Shown: in pieces, positions 26,918-34,838 of the stretch | How the letters are laid out: the number at the start of each line of letters is the position of its first letter | Position numbering within the stretch: position 1 is the first letter of the stretch | Origin: Streptomyces zhihengii | GTDB lineage: Bacteria > Actinomycetota > Actinomycetes > Streptomycetales > Streptomycetaceae | Length of the DNA stretch: 64,000 bases | NCBI RefSeq assembly: GCF_016919245.1 | Contig: NZ_JAFEJA010000001.1 | Coordinates: 3,896,001-3,960,000 of the forward strand | Direction: 5' to 3' | Notes under the pieces: generated by a model | Database searches by the model: none | What the model saw: the letters and a program-made list of their open reading frames with translations, nothing else | Told to the model about the DNA's origin: nothing | Position numbers and translations under genes: made by a program

Positions 26918-27577
26918 TCAGCGGGCCCTGCGCAGCCCCAGCGGGCCGGCGATCTCCTCGACCATGACCTTGCCGGCCTCCTCGGCCAGCACGTCGTCGG
27001 TGAGGTCCTCGTCGGTGTCGAGGCCGTCCAGCTCGGCGAGCGGCTGGTCCAGGCGCACATGGGCGACGAGCGACTGGAGCGCGCGCAGCGTCGCGGAGGC
27101 GGTCGGGCCCCAGTTGGAGAAGTACGAGAACTGCCACCACCAGAGCGCCTCGGTGGTCCGGCCGGCCCGGTAGTGGGCGAGTCCGTGGCGCAGGTCGGTG
27201 ACGATGTCGGCGAGGCTGTCGGAGATCCGCGACGGCACCGGGGCCTTGCGCGGCTCGTAGGGGTCGAAGACCTCGGAGAACACGTCGATCGGGTCGAGCA
27301 GCACGGCGAAGCGCTCGCGCAGGTCGTCGACGTCGACGTCCGGGCCCGTGTCCGGCTCGTAGCGCTCGTCGGGGACGATGTCCTCGTGCGCGCCGAGGCG
27401 GCCGCCGGTCAGCAGGAGCTGGGAGACCTCCAGCAGCAGGAACGGCACCGCGCTGTCCGGCTCGTCGCCCTTGGCGACCTCGGTGGTCGCCACGATGAAG
27501 GACTCGATCGAGTCGGCGATCTGGACGGCGAAATCGTCCGGATCCTGGCCGACGGCGTGCAGCATGGCGTCAGACAT
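26918..27577 (-). CDS. DUF5063 domain protein
   Basis: A 219-aa soluble, acidic, helical protein of the actinobacterial DUF5063 family, function unknown. It includes [20 protein letters not shown] followed by [13 protein letters not shown] 27577 is preferred ([15 protein letters not shown]), preceded by GAGGGGAGACG. It overlaps the end of recR by 8 bp (ATGTCTGA), so translation is probably coupled. A GTG at 27604 is a less likely start. Its constant place behind recR suggests co-expression rather than a proven role in repair. Confidence 0.8.
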   Translation of the reverse strand: MSDAMLHAVGQDPDDFAVQIADSIESFIVATTEVAKGDEPDSAVPFLLLEVSQLLLTGGRLGAHEDIVPDERYEPDTGPDVDVDDLRERFAVLLDPIDVFSEVFDPYEPRKAPVPSRISDSLADIVTDLRHGLAHYRAGRTTEALWWWQFSYFSNWGPTASATLRALQSLVAHVRLDQPLAELDGLDTDEDLTDDVLAEEAGKVMVEEIAGPLGLRRAR

Positions 27578-28169
27578 CGAGCAGTCGTCTCCCCTCGAAG
27601 GCACGCCCGAGGGTGACCTCGTCGGCGTATTCCAAGTCTCCCCCGACGGGGAGACCGCTGGCCAGCCGCGTGACGGTGAGTCCCATCGGCTTCACCATGC
27701 GTGCGAGGTACGTGGCGGTCGCCTCGCCCTCAAGATTGGGGTCCGTGGCCAGGATGAGCTCGGTCACCGCGCCGTCCGCGAGGCGGGCCAGCAGCTCACG
27801 GATGCGCAGGTCGTCGGGGCCGACGCCCTCGATGGGGCTGATGGCTCCGCCGAGGACGTGGTACCGGCCGCGGAACTCACGCGTCCGCTCGATCGCCACG
27901 ACGTCCTTGGGCTCCTCCACGACACAGATGACGGCCCGGTCGCGGCGGGGGTCCCGGCAGATGTTGCACTGCTCCTGCTGGGCCACGTTCCCGCAGACCT
28001 CGCAGAAGCGGACCTTGTCCTTCACCTCGAGCAGCGCGTGCGCGAGACGGCGGACGTCCGTGGGCTCGGCCTGGAGGATGTGGAAGGCGATCCGCTGCGC
28101 GCTCTTGGGACCGACGCCGGGCAGCCTGCCCAGTTCGTCGATGAGGTCCTGAACCACGCCTTCGTACAA
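27570..28169 (-). CDS. recR: recombination mediator protein RecR
   Basis: A 199-aa RecR of normal length. It has the N-terminal helix-hairpin-helix ([20 protein letters not shown]), the four-Cys zinc finger [18 protein letters not shown] (about 57-74), and a Toprim domain (about 80-175) with the [12 protein letters not shown] motif. RecR acts with RecF/RecO to load RecA on gapped DNA. The start is TTG (28167-28169) behind AGGAAAGGCG, giving the conserved [13 protein letters not shown]. It lies downstream of ybaB in the usual bacterial order. Confidence 0.97.
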   Translation of the reverse strand: MYEGVVQDLIDELGRLPGVGPKSAQRIAFHILQAEPTDVRRLAHALLEVKDKVRFCEVCGNVAQQEQCNICRDPRRDRAVICVVEEPKDVVAIERTREFRGRYHVLGGAISPIEGVGPDDLRIRELLARLADGAVTELILATDPNLEGEATATYLARMVKPMGLTVTRLASGLPVGGDLEYADEVTLGRAFEGRRLLDV

Positions 28170-28283
28170 CGGAACGCCTTTCCTTGCGTGCTTGGGGACA
28201 ACGGTAGTTGGTGGAGGTTGCGCTTAGAAGACACCCGACCGGGTCCTCGGTGACGGCCGCGCCGCACGGCGCGGCCGCCGGGG

Positions 28284-28619
28284 TCAGAACGGCAGGCCGG
28301 GCATGCCGCCGAGACCCTGCGCGAGCGGGCCGAGCTTGTCCTGCTGGAGCTGCTGGGCGTTCTCGTTCGCGGCCTGCACGGCGGCGACGACGAGGTCGGC
28401 GAGGGTCTCCGTGTCCTCCGGGTCCACGGCCTCGGGCGAGATGACGAGCCCGCGCAGTTCGCCGGAGCCGTTGACGGTGGCCTTCACCAGGCCGCCGCCC
28501 GCCTGCCCCTCGACCTCGGTCTGCGCCAGTTCCTCCTGGGCACGGGCGAGGTCCTGCTGCATCTTCTGGGCCTGCTGGAGCAACTGCTGCATGTTGGGCT
28601 GCCCACCACCGGGAATCAC
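28284..28619 (-). CDS. ybaB: YbaB/EbfC-family nucleoid-associated protein
   Basis: A 111-aa protein with the characteristic start [20 protein letters not shown] and the core [20 protein letters not shown]. Family members are small dimers that bind DNA and bridge or coat the nucleoid. GTG 28619 follows AGGAGTGGCC, an ideal ribosome site. It is upstream of recR with a gap of 114 bp. The usual dnaX gene is not upstream; instead the SLATT gene diverges. Confidence 0.93.
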   Translation of the reverse strand: MIPGGGQPNMQQLLQQAQKMQQDLARAQEELAQTEVEGQAGGGLVKATVNGSGELRGLVISPEAVDPEDTETLADLVVAAVQAANENAQQLQQDKLGPLAQGLGGMPGLPF

Positions 28620-28942
28620 GGCCACTCCTGTCGCTACGTCCGTCCGCTGCTTCGGTACGGCCGAGCCTACGTGGTGCCGGGGCACGGTGCCCAAGGCGGC
28701 CGCGGCCAACTCTTTCGGGTGAGAGGCACCCGTCGCGAGCAGGCTCCTCTACCTGATCAAGACCCCCGTGCGGGCGGAAATACCGGGATCCACGGCGCAG
28801 GGCCCTCCATTCGGCGGTATGAAGGGGGCGTGCGAGGCGAGTGCGGATCAGAACGCACGCGCGCCTCGTCCATCACACGGTGTAACGTCACCACCTTTTG
28901 AGGACATATTCCGTCAGCCCGCACAGGTAGAGGAGCGCACCG
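28620..28942. other. divergent intergenic region between ybaB and the SLATT gene
   Basis: A 323-bp region that must hold both promoters. Leftward, TTGGGC (28694-28689) and TAGGCT (28669-28664) with a 19-base spacer are the best match. Rightward, CATATT (28905-28910) could be a -10. I looked for an SRP RNA, which can lie near this locus in other bacteria, and did not find its conserved GGAAG/GAAGCAGC core. Confidence 0.4.
28664..28694 (-). promoter_or_regulatory. candidate ybaB-recR promoter
   Basis: On the minus strand TTGGGC (28694-28689) is followed after 19 bases by TAGGCT (28669-28664), about 45 bp before the ybaB start. It matches the loose vegetative consensus of streptomycetes. The spacer is a little long. 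Confidence 0.35.
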
Positions 28943-29692
28943 GTGAGCCAGCCGGAGATGCAGCCCGGGGGGTCGGCCCGGGAGGAGGGCGGCAAGCTGC
29001 CGCTCGGTGACCTGACGGGGCGGGCGTTCCCGCTGGGCGACTGGGGTGAGCCGGCGGCCCGGCTCGACGAGCTCTACCGCTGGGTGGAGAGCGACGCGCT
29101 GCGGACCGCGGACTGGTACCTCTCGGACCGCACCCGCAAGCGCCGCTACGCCCGGCTGCTGCGCCTGGGCACCGCGACGGGTCTGGTGGCCGGGGCGGGC
29201 CTGCCGCTGCTCGACCTCGCCGGCGCGGTCGCCTCCGGCGCGCCCTGGGGCTACCTGGCGCTGCTGGTCGCCGCCGCCTGCGTGGCCTGCGACCGCCACT
29301 TCGGGCTGACGGCCGGCTGGATGCGGGACGTGGCCACCGCGCAGGCCGTCCAGCGCAGGCTCCAGGCGCTCCAGTTCGACTGGGCGTCCGAGAGCGTACG
29401 GGAGGTGCTCGGCCCCACCGAGGGCACGGCGGCGGAGGCCGCGGAGCGCTGCCTCGGGGTGCTGCGCAGGTTCTCGGAGGACGTCGCGGACCTGGTGCGC
29501 ACGGAGACGGCGGACTGGATGAGCGACTTCAGGGTCCGGGGGCCGGCGCCGCTGTCGCTGTCACCGCTGCCCCAGCGCCCGGACGCGGGTGCGCAGGGCC
29601 AGTCGGCCGGGGTCATCCAGGGGCGCTTCCCGCTGCCGCCGGCCACCCGCCCGAACATGCCGCGCCAGCGGCCCCCGGAGCCGCCCCGCTGA
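28943..29692 (+). CDS. SLATT-type two-transmembrane protein
   Basis: A 249-aa protein with two adjacent membrane segments (about 75-95 and 101-119, ATGLVAGAGLPLLDLAGAVA and GYLALLVAAACVACDRH), a helical region behind them and a Pro-rich tail. This is the layout of the SLATT superfamily (SMODS and SLOG-associating 2TM effector), predicted to form pores in nucleotide-signalling defence systems. No SMODS or SLOG gene is adjacent, so it is a stand-alone member. The GTG start is preceded by AGAGGAGCGCACCG. Confidence 0.75.
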   Translation: MSQPEMQPGGSAREEGGKLPLGDLTGRAFPLGDWGEPAARLDELYRWVESDALRTADWYLSDRTRKRRYARLLRLGTATGLVAGAGLPLLDLAGAVASGAPWGYLALLVAAACVACDRHFGLTAGWMRDVATAQAVQRRLQALQFDWASESVREVLGPTEGTAAEAAERCLGVLRRFSEDVADLVRTETADWMSDFRVRGPAPLSLSPLPQRPDAGAQGQSAGVIQGRFPLPPATRPNMPRQRPPEPPR

Positions 29693-29892
29693 CCCGCCGC
29701 CCGCCCCGGCGTGCCGCGCGAGCGGCGGGGAAGCCGGGACGGGCCCCGGGCCCGGCGACCGGGGACGGAGCGGGCCGGGACCGGTGGTCGCGGGCCGGAC
29801 GGGCCGCCGGCCCAGGCCGCGGCGGGACGGGCCGGACGGGCCGATCGGAGGCCGGAATCGGACCGATCGGTGGCCGCGGGCGGGACGGGCCG

Positions 29893-30774
29893 TCAGCGGA
29901 GGCCGAGCACCGCCGCCGTGCGGTCCGCCATGGCGGCCTCGCCGGCCGCGTTGGGGTGGACGGGCACGATGTTGGTGCCGAACAGCAGCGGCTCGATCCA
30001 GCGGGTGCCCGCCGGGCTGCAGGCGTCGTGGCCCTCGGAGGCCGCCGCCATGTCGACGAACGTCGCGCCGGTCTCGTCCGCGGCCCGCTCGACGGCCCTG
30101 TTCAGGTCGGCCTGCATCTGCCGCAGATAGGGGACGTCGCCCTTGGCGATCGGCAGTTTGAGGAAGCAGCCCGGGACGCTCTGCGCCGGCACGATCCACG
30201 GGTAGCCGAGGATCGCCACCTCCGCCTTCGGCGACCGGGCCCTGATCTCGTTCAGGGCCGCCTTGAGCGCCGGGTACGTCTTCTGCGCGATGTCGTCGGA
30301 GAAACTGCTGCCGTAGGTGTCCTTGCAGGGGCTGCCGAAGCCGGCCGTGAGCACCCCCAGCCCGCCGCAGGCGACGATGGCGCTGATGAAGGTGTTGTTG
30401 TCGTTGCCGCCGATGGTCAGCGTGACGAGGTCGGTGTCGGCGCGCAGGGCGTCGAACTGCGGGGGCACGCCCGGGTACTGGGCCGTGGTGAAGTGCTCGG
30501 TCTTCGCGCCGCCGCAGGTGACGTCGGTGAAGTCGGCGCCCGTCCGGTCGGCGAGCAGGTTGGGGTAGTTCTTCGTCGTACGGGCGCACAGCAGCGAGGC
30601 GGACGGGTCCAGCGGCAGGACGCCGGAACCGGCGCTGTAGCTGTCGCCGAGGGCGACGTAGTCCAGCGGGTCGGGCGCGGCCTGGGCGGGGGCGGCGGCG
30701 CCGAGGCCGACGGCGGCGATCGCGGCGGCGGCGACGGCGGCCGAGAGGGCGCGGTGGGTGGCACGGAACGGCAT
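29893..30774 (-). CDS. secreted SGNH/GDSL esterase-lipase
   Basis: A 293-aa protein. A signal peptide with cleavage after about residue 33 (AAAPAQA) is followed by an SGNH hydrolase domain: GDSYSAGSG (block I Ser), GGND (block III Asn) and VHPN (block V His). Several paired Cys fit the disulfide-rich streptomycete lipases. It should hydrolyse ester bonds of lipids or acylated glycans outside the cell. ATG 30774 follows GAAGGAGCG. The 200 bp downstream of its stop (29693-29892) are GC-rich with no visible gene. Confidence 0.9.
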   Translation of the reverse strand: MPFRATHRALSAAVAAAAIAAVGLGAAAPAQAAPDPLDYVALGDSYSAGSGVLPLDPSASLLCARTTKNYPNLLADRTGADFTDVTCGGAKTEHFTTAQYPGVPPQFDALRADTDLVTLTIGGNDNNTFISAIVACGGLGVLTAGFGSPCKDTYGSSFSDDIAQKTYPALKAALNEIRARSPKAEVAILGYPWIVPAQSVPGCFLKLPIAKGDVPYLRQMQADLNRAVERAADETGATFVDMAAASEGHDACSPAGTRWIEPLLFGTNIVPVHPNAAGEAAMADRTAAVLGLR

Positions 30775-30961
30775 GGGGGGACGCTCCTTCAGGTGACAGG
30801 TGCGGCGGCTGGGGGCATGCTCCGGTGCCCGGGGCAGCGGACCGCGGAGCCACGGCCCGTCCCCCAGGGCGCGTTCACCCGATCGGTCCGGGAAGCGTAT
30901 GCGCGCCGGGGCCGCCCGGCTTCTGTGACGGAGCCCCAACTCCCGCCGCGGATTTCGTGCG

Positions 30962-31079
30962 CCGTCACGGTCGCCCCGGCGGCCACCTGTGCTGGGCCGG
31001 GCACGACGGCGGCCCCGGACCCGTCACGGTCGCCCCGGCGGCCACCTGTGCTGGGCCCGGCACGACGGCGGCCCCGGAC
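30962..31079. repeat. 59-bp tandem duplication
   Basis: The segment 30962-31020 (start CCGTCACGGTCGCCCCGGCG) is repeated at 31021-31079 with a single transversion. The second copy contributes one arm of the adjacent terminator, and the first copy also carries that arm but lacks its partner. Confidence 0.9.
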
Positions 31080-31096
31080 GGGGGGTCCGGGGCCGC
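31068..31096 (-). terminator. 12-bp hairpin terminator after the FG-GAP gene
   Basis: A perfect 12-bp stem (GCGGCCCCGGAC, 31068-31079, pairs with 31085-31096) with a 5-base G loop, about 20 bp beyond the stop of the leftward FG-GAP gene. Confidence 0.8.
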
Positions 31097-31116
31097 GGAG
31101 ATGTCCTGACGTGGCG

Positions 31117-32763
31117 TCAGTGGATGTAGGCGTACTTCTGCCAGCCCGAGGTCACCTTCGCCTTGGCGGTGAAGGTCCTGGTGCCGCCCAGGCCGGTCGC
31201 CGCGTACCGGTAGACGTCGCCCGCGGCGTTGACGCCGATCAGGTCGGCCCGGCCGTCGCCGGTCATGTCCCCGGGCGAGGCGAGGTGGGTGTAGGTGCTC
31301 CAGCCGCCGCCGATCAGGACCGGGGTGCCGAACGGCTTGGTCGCCGAGCCGGTGCCCGGGTACAGGTACAGCTCGCCGTCCCGGGTCCGGGCGATCAGGT
31401 CGGGGCGGCCGTCGCCGCTGTGGTCGCCGCCGCTGACGAGCTGGTCGTAGACCTGCCAGCCGCCGCCGACGCGCACCCGGGTGTCGAGCCAGTTCTCGTA
31501 GGTGAGCCGGTCGCTCTTGTGCAGGTGGAGGGAGCCCTGGAAGTCACGGCCCACCACGTCGCCCTTGCCGTCACCGGTGAGGTCGCCGGGACCGACGAGG
31601 AACTCGTAGGAGTTCCACTCGTCGCCCTCGCCGAGCCAGCCGAGGCCGTCGGCGAAGGCGTAGCCCGGCCCGATCTCGACGAGGTCGGCCTCGCCCCGCT
31701 CGTCCAGGGCGGAGCTCAGGGTGCCCTGGAAGTAGCCCTTCTCGTTGGTGCCCCGGAGCTGGGGGGCGGCGATGGTGCCGTTGGAGAGCACCCGCCGCTT
31801 CTCGATGCGGTTCGCGTCGTCGAACGTCACCAGTTCGTGCTTGCCGTAGGCGGGGACGCCGCCGGCGCCCGCGTACAGCAGGACGTCCTGCCCGCCGGTG
31901 CCGACCGCCTGGCGGGCGCCGAACTTGCCGCCGCCGGTGGCGAGGTAGCGGTAGAGGGTGCCGTCCGGGGTGCGCGCGAGCAGGTCGGCGCGGCCGTCGG
32001 CGTTCAGGTCGTCGGCGGCGACGAGCTGGTTGAACATCTGGTAGCCGTAGCCGACCTTGACGCGCGCCTTGAAGGGCGCGCCGGTCGCGGAGCCGGTGCC
32101 CTGGTAGAAGTACAGGTCGCCCGAGACGGTCCGGGCGAGGATGTCGCCGACGCGGTCGCCGTCGAGGTCCCCGGTGCCCACGAGCTGGTCGTACGCCTGC
32201 CAGCCGCCGCCGACCTCGGCACGGGCGCCGAAGAGGCCCGAACCGCCGTTGCTGCGGTAGAGGTTGAGCGTGCCCGCGGGCGTGCGGCCCAGCAGGTCCG
32301 GCCGGCCGTCGCCGGTGACGTCGCCCGGCGACAGGATCTTGTTGAACATCTGCCAGCTCGGACCGACGGGGTACGCGTGGGTGGTGCCGCCGGTGCCGGA
32401 CGCCTCGTAGACGGCCAGGTTGCCGTTGGACCACAGGACGGCGAGGTCCGGGGCGGAGGTGCCCTGGATGTCGCCGAGCGGCACGATGTCCTTCGGCTTG
32501 TCGGCGCCGTCGGCGGTGCCGACCGTGAACGGCCGGGTCGTGCCGTCGGCGCTGAGGGTGATGGTGGTCGTGCCGTCCGCGCGCTGGGCGATGCGGTCGG
32601 TGACGCCGTCGCCGTCGACGTCGTAGCGCGGGGCGGCGGGCGCCGCGGGGGCGGCGGCGGCCGGGCCCGCCGCCTGGGAGCCCACCAGCGCGGTGGCCAC
32701 GACACCGGCGACGACCGAGGTGGCCACGACGGCGCGCAGCCGGGACGTACGTGAACGGATCAA
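31117..32763 (-). CDS. secreted FG-GAP/VCBS repeat protein
   Basis: A 548-aa exported protein. A Sec-type signal peptide (about 1-42, RLRAVVATSVVAGVVATALV) precedes repeats with calcium-loop motifs such as GDVTGDGRPDLLGR, GDLDGDRVGDILAR, DDLNADGRADLLAR and GDMTGDGRADLIG, together forming a predicted seven-bladed propeller. There is no catalytic domain. Such proteins are abundant in streptomycetes, with unknown ligands. TTG 32763 has a near-perfect ribosome site (GGGGAGGGTTCC). It is related to the two FG-GAP proteins at 41-44.7 kb, but more distantly. Confidence 0.87.
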   Translation of the reverse strand: MIRSRTSRLRAVVATSVVAGVVATALVGSQAAGPAAAAPAAPAAPRYDVDGDGVTDRIAQRADGTTTITLSADGTTRPFTVGTADGADKPKDIVPLGDIQGTSAPDLAVLWSNGNLAVYEASGTGGTTHAYPVGPSWQMFNKILSPGDVTGDGRPDLLGRTPAGTLNLYRSNGGSGLFGARAEVGGGWQAYDQLVGTGDLDGDRVGDILARTVSGDLYFYQGTGSATGAPFKARVKVGYGYQMFNQLVAADDLNADGRADLLARTPDGTLYRYLATGGGKFGARQAVGTGGQDVLLYAGAGGVPAYGKHELVTFDDANRIEKRRVLSNGTIAAPQLRGTNEKGYFQGTLSSALDERGEADLVEIGPGYAFADGLGWLGEGDEWNSYEFLVGPGDLTGDGKGDVVGRDFQGSLHLHKSDRLTYENWLDTRVRVGGGWQVYDQLVSGGDHSGDGRPDLIARTRDGELYLYPGTGSATKPFGTPVLIGGGWSTYTHLASPGDMTGDGRADLIGVNAAGDVYRYAATGLGGTRTFTAKAKVTSGWQKYAYIH

Positions 32764-32917
32764 GGAACCCTCCCCAGAAGCACGGCTCCGCGCGTCAGTC
32801 GCGCGCGGACCGCGGACGCCGGCCCCTTTGCGCAGGTCCCCACCCGGTCCGGGCCGTGTCCGAAAACAGCCGGAGCTTAGCAAGCAGGAGAGGAGTCACG
32901 CGCTCCGATTCCGCGGG

Positions 32918-33877
32918 TCAGCGGCGGCGGCCGGGGACCAGGGCGCGCGCGACGATCGGCGGCAGGACCTCCCGCGCCACACGCCGTGCGAGCGAGGGGC
33001 GGCGGGGCGGGGCGGGAGCCGCGGCCGGTTCCGCGGGAGCGGCCGCCGGGGACGGTTCGGGGGCGGGCCCGGGCTCCGGTGCGGGGAGGGGCTCGTGGCG
33101 GGAGACGGGGTGCTCCGGCGTGCCCGTCGAGCGGTCGGCCTTGACCCGGATCAGCGGACGCCCGGCGACCTCCTCCACGCCGTGCCACAGGTCCGTGCGC
33201 CCGGCGAGCCACTCCAGCAGTTCCTCGCGCACCGGGTCCGGGTCACCCCAGGTGCCGTACAGCTTGGTGCCGGTGATCACGACGGGCCGCAGCCCGGTCG
33301 TCGGGACCGCGCCCCACACGGCGGCCGCGACGCCGGGACAGTGCTCGGCCCGGAAGTCGTCGAAGGCCACGATGCCGTCGGGGACGAGCAGGGTGCGCGC
33401 CGCCTCGATGTCGCCGTGCACGTGCTCGTAGAGGTGGGAGGCGTCGACGTGCACGAAGCGGCAGCTCGCGGGCGCGACCCGGGAGGTGATCACCGAGGTG
33501 GGGGCCTGCACCAGGGTGGGCAGGGCGTCGTGGAAGGAGAGGTAGTTGGCCTCGAAGGCGCGGCGGGTCAGGGTCGCGTAGGAGCGGTCCATCTCGGCGC
33601 TGTTGGAGTCGTCGGGCGCCGGGGAGTCCCACAGGTCGCAGACGGTGAAGGACTCCCCCTCGCGAAGGTAGCCGCCCAGGAAGACGGCGCTCTTGCCGAG
33701 GTACGCCCCGAGCTCCAGCAGGTCGCCCTTCAGGTCCTCGGCCTCCTGGCGCCGCAGGAACCAGTCGAAGAGGAGCTGGTCCGCGGGCCAGAACCAGCCC
33801 TTGACGTCGTCGAACCGCTCCGGCCTGGGAAGTTCTTCCGTGGCCACCGCCTGGGCGGGGGTGTTCGTCTGTGACAT
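32918..33877 (-). CDS. TylF/Methyltransf_24-like SAM methyltransferase
   Basis: A 319-aa protein. Residues 45-240 resemble the class I methyltransferases related to macrocin O-methyltransferase: the SAM-binding loop GDLLELGAYLGKSAVFLGGY, acidic FVHVDASHLYEHVHGDIEAA and LLVPDGIVAFDDF. A Pro/Ala-rich spacer (about 265-295) and an Arg-rich amphipathic C-terminus follow, perhaps touching the membrane or a partner. The substrate is unknown; neighbouring glycosyltransferase genes suggest a sugar or surface glycan. ATG 33877 gives the complete domain. Confidence 0.8.
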   Translation of the reverse strand: MSQTNTPAQAVATEELPRPERFDDVKGWFWPADQLLFDWFLRRQEAEDLKGDLLELGAYLGKSAVFLGGYLREGESFTVCDLWDSPAPDDSNSAEMDRSYATLTRRAFEANYLSFHDALPTLVQAPTSVITSRVAPASCRFVHVDASHLYEHVHGDIEAARTLLVPDGIVAFDDFRAEHCPGVAAAVWGAVPTTGLRPVVITGTKLYGTWGDPDPVREELLEWLAGRTDLWHGVEEVAGRPLIRVKADRSTGTPEHPVSRHEPLPAPEPGPAPEPSPAAAPAEPAAAPAPPRRPSLARRVAREVLPPIVARALVPGRRR

Positions 33878-34037
33878 GCACCGGTCCTACCGGCCCGAGG
33901 TGTCGCCCGGCGGTCGGCGGTCTTACGCGACGGCGGCGTTCCGCGGAACCACGGGAGCCGGGCCCGGCGCGCGGCCCCCGCGGGGCGTCGCGCGCCGGGG
34001 CGCGTGCGCCGCGGGAGCCGCGGACGGCGGCCGGGTG

Positions 34038-34688
34038 TCAGCTGAAGATGATCATCGAGCCCTGGCCCAGGCTGCGCGTGGCCGCCGCGTGCAGTCCGAG
34101 CCACACGTGCCGCTCGCGCGCGAACGGGCTCTCGTCGTAGGGGATCGGACCGGCCGGCTCCTCCAGGGCGGTGGGGCCGTCCGGGGGCCGCGGGGCGGCC
34201 GGCGGGTTCGCGGGGTCGATGCCGATCGCCGGGGCCACGTACTCCAGTTCGCGCAGCAGGCCCTGGGTGGAGCCGAGCGGGCCGCCGCCCTCCAGCAGTT
34301 CGTCGTTGAACAGGGGCGCGGCGAAGTCCACCGGCACGTAGGCGCCGGCGTGGTCGTAGTGCCAGACCAGGTGGGACTGCTGCGCGGTCGACTCGAACAT
34401 CTCCAGCAACTGCTCGTAGTCGCCGCCCAGTTCGTCCACCGGTGTGACGGCGAGTCCGCACAGTTGCAGCAGGTAGGCGCGGCGCAGGAAGTGCAGCGCG
34501 TCGTAGTCGAACCCGGCGACCGGCGCGACGTCGCCGGAGAGGCCCGGCATGTAGGCGAAGACGGGCACGGTCGGCAGGCCGGCTCCGGTCAGGGCCTTGT
34601 CGTAGGAGGCGATCTCTTCGGCGAACGGGTTGTCGGGGCTGTGGCACAGCACGTCGACAAGGGGGACCAGCCACAGGTCACAGGCCAA
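34038..34688 (-). CDS. conserved-looking protein of unknown function
   Basis: A 216-aa soluble protein with no domain I recognise. Striking segments are WLVPLVDVLCHSPDNPFAEE at the start, DYDALHFLRRAYLLQLCGL, HLVWHYDHAGAYVPVDFAAP and a C-terminus ERHVWLGLHAAATRSLGQGS. Codon use is fully typical. The first codon appears to be TTG 34688, without a clear ribosome site, so the true start may differ. It lies between the methyltransferase and the glycosyltransferase, all leftward, suggesting a shared surface-modification task. Confidence 0.7.
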   Translation of the reverse strand: MACDLWLVPLVDVLCHSPDNPFAEEIASYDKALTGAGLPTVPVFAYMPGLSGDVAPVAGFDYDALHFLRRAYLLQLCGLAVTPVDELGGDYEQLLEMFESTAQQSHLVWHYDHAGAYVPVDFAAPLFNDELLEGGGPLGSTQGLLRELEYVAPAIGIDPANPPAAPRPPDGPTALEEPAGPIPYDESPFARERHVWLGLHAAATRSLGQGSMIIFS

Positions 34689-34838
34689 GGGAAGGCTCGC
34701 TCTCAGCGGTTCGGGCGGTTCGGTCGGCGGCGCCGTTCGGATCGGGGCTCGCGGGACGTGGGTTCGGGCGCCGGCGGGGCGCGCGGACGGTGGACGGGAC
34801 AGCGTAGTACCGGGGGAACCCGGGGCGAAGGGCGCCCG

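Larger units (their letters stand above)
30775..31116. other. intergenic region with 59-bp duplication and terminator
   Basis: This 342-bp gap lies between two leftward genes. From high to low coordinates it contains the FG-GAP gene's terminator (31068-31096), a 59-bp tandem duplication, and then about 185 bp that must hold the promoter of the SGNH hydrolase. I could not define promoter boxes. Confidence 0.5.

Noticed and set aside
28620..28942. Possible SRP (4.5S-like) RNA gene near recR
   Set aside because: The conserved GGAAG and GAAGCAGC elements are absent on both strands.
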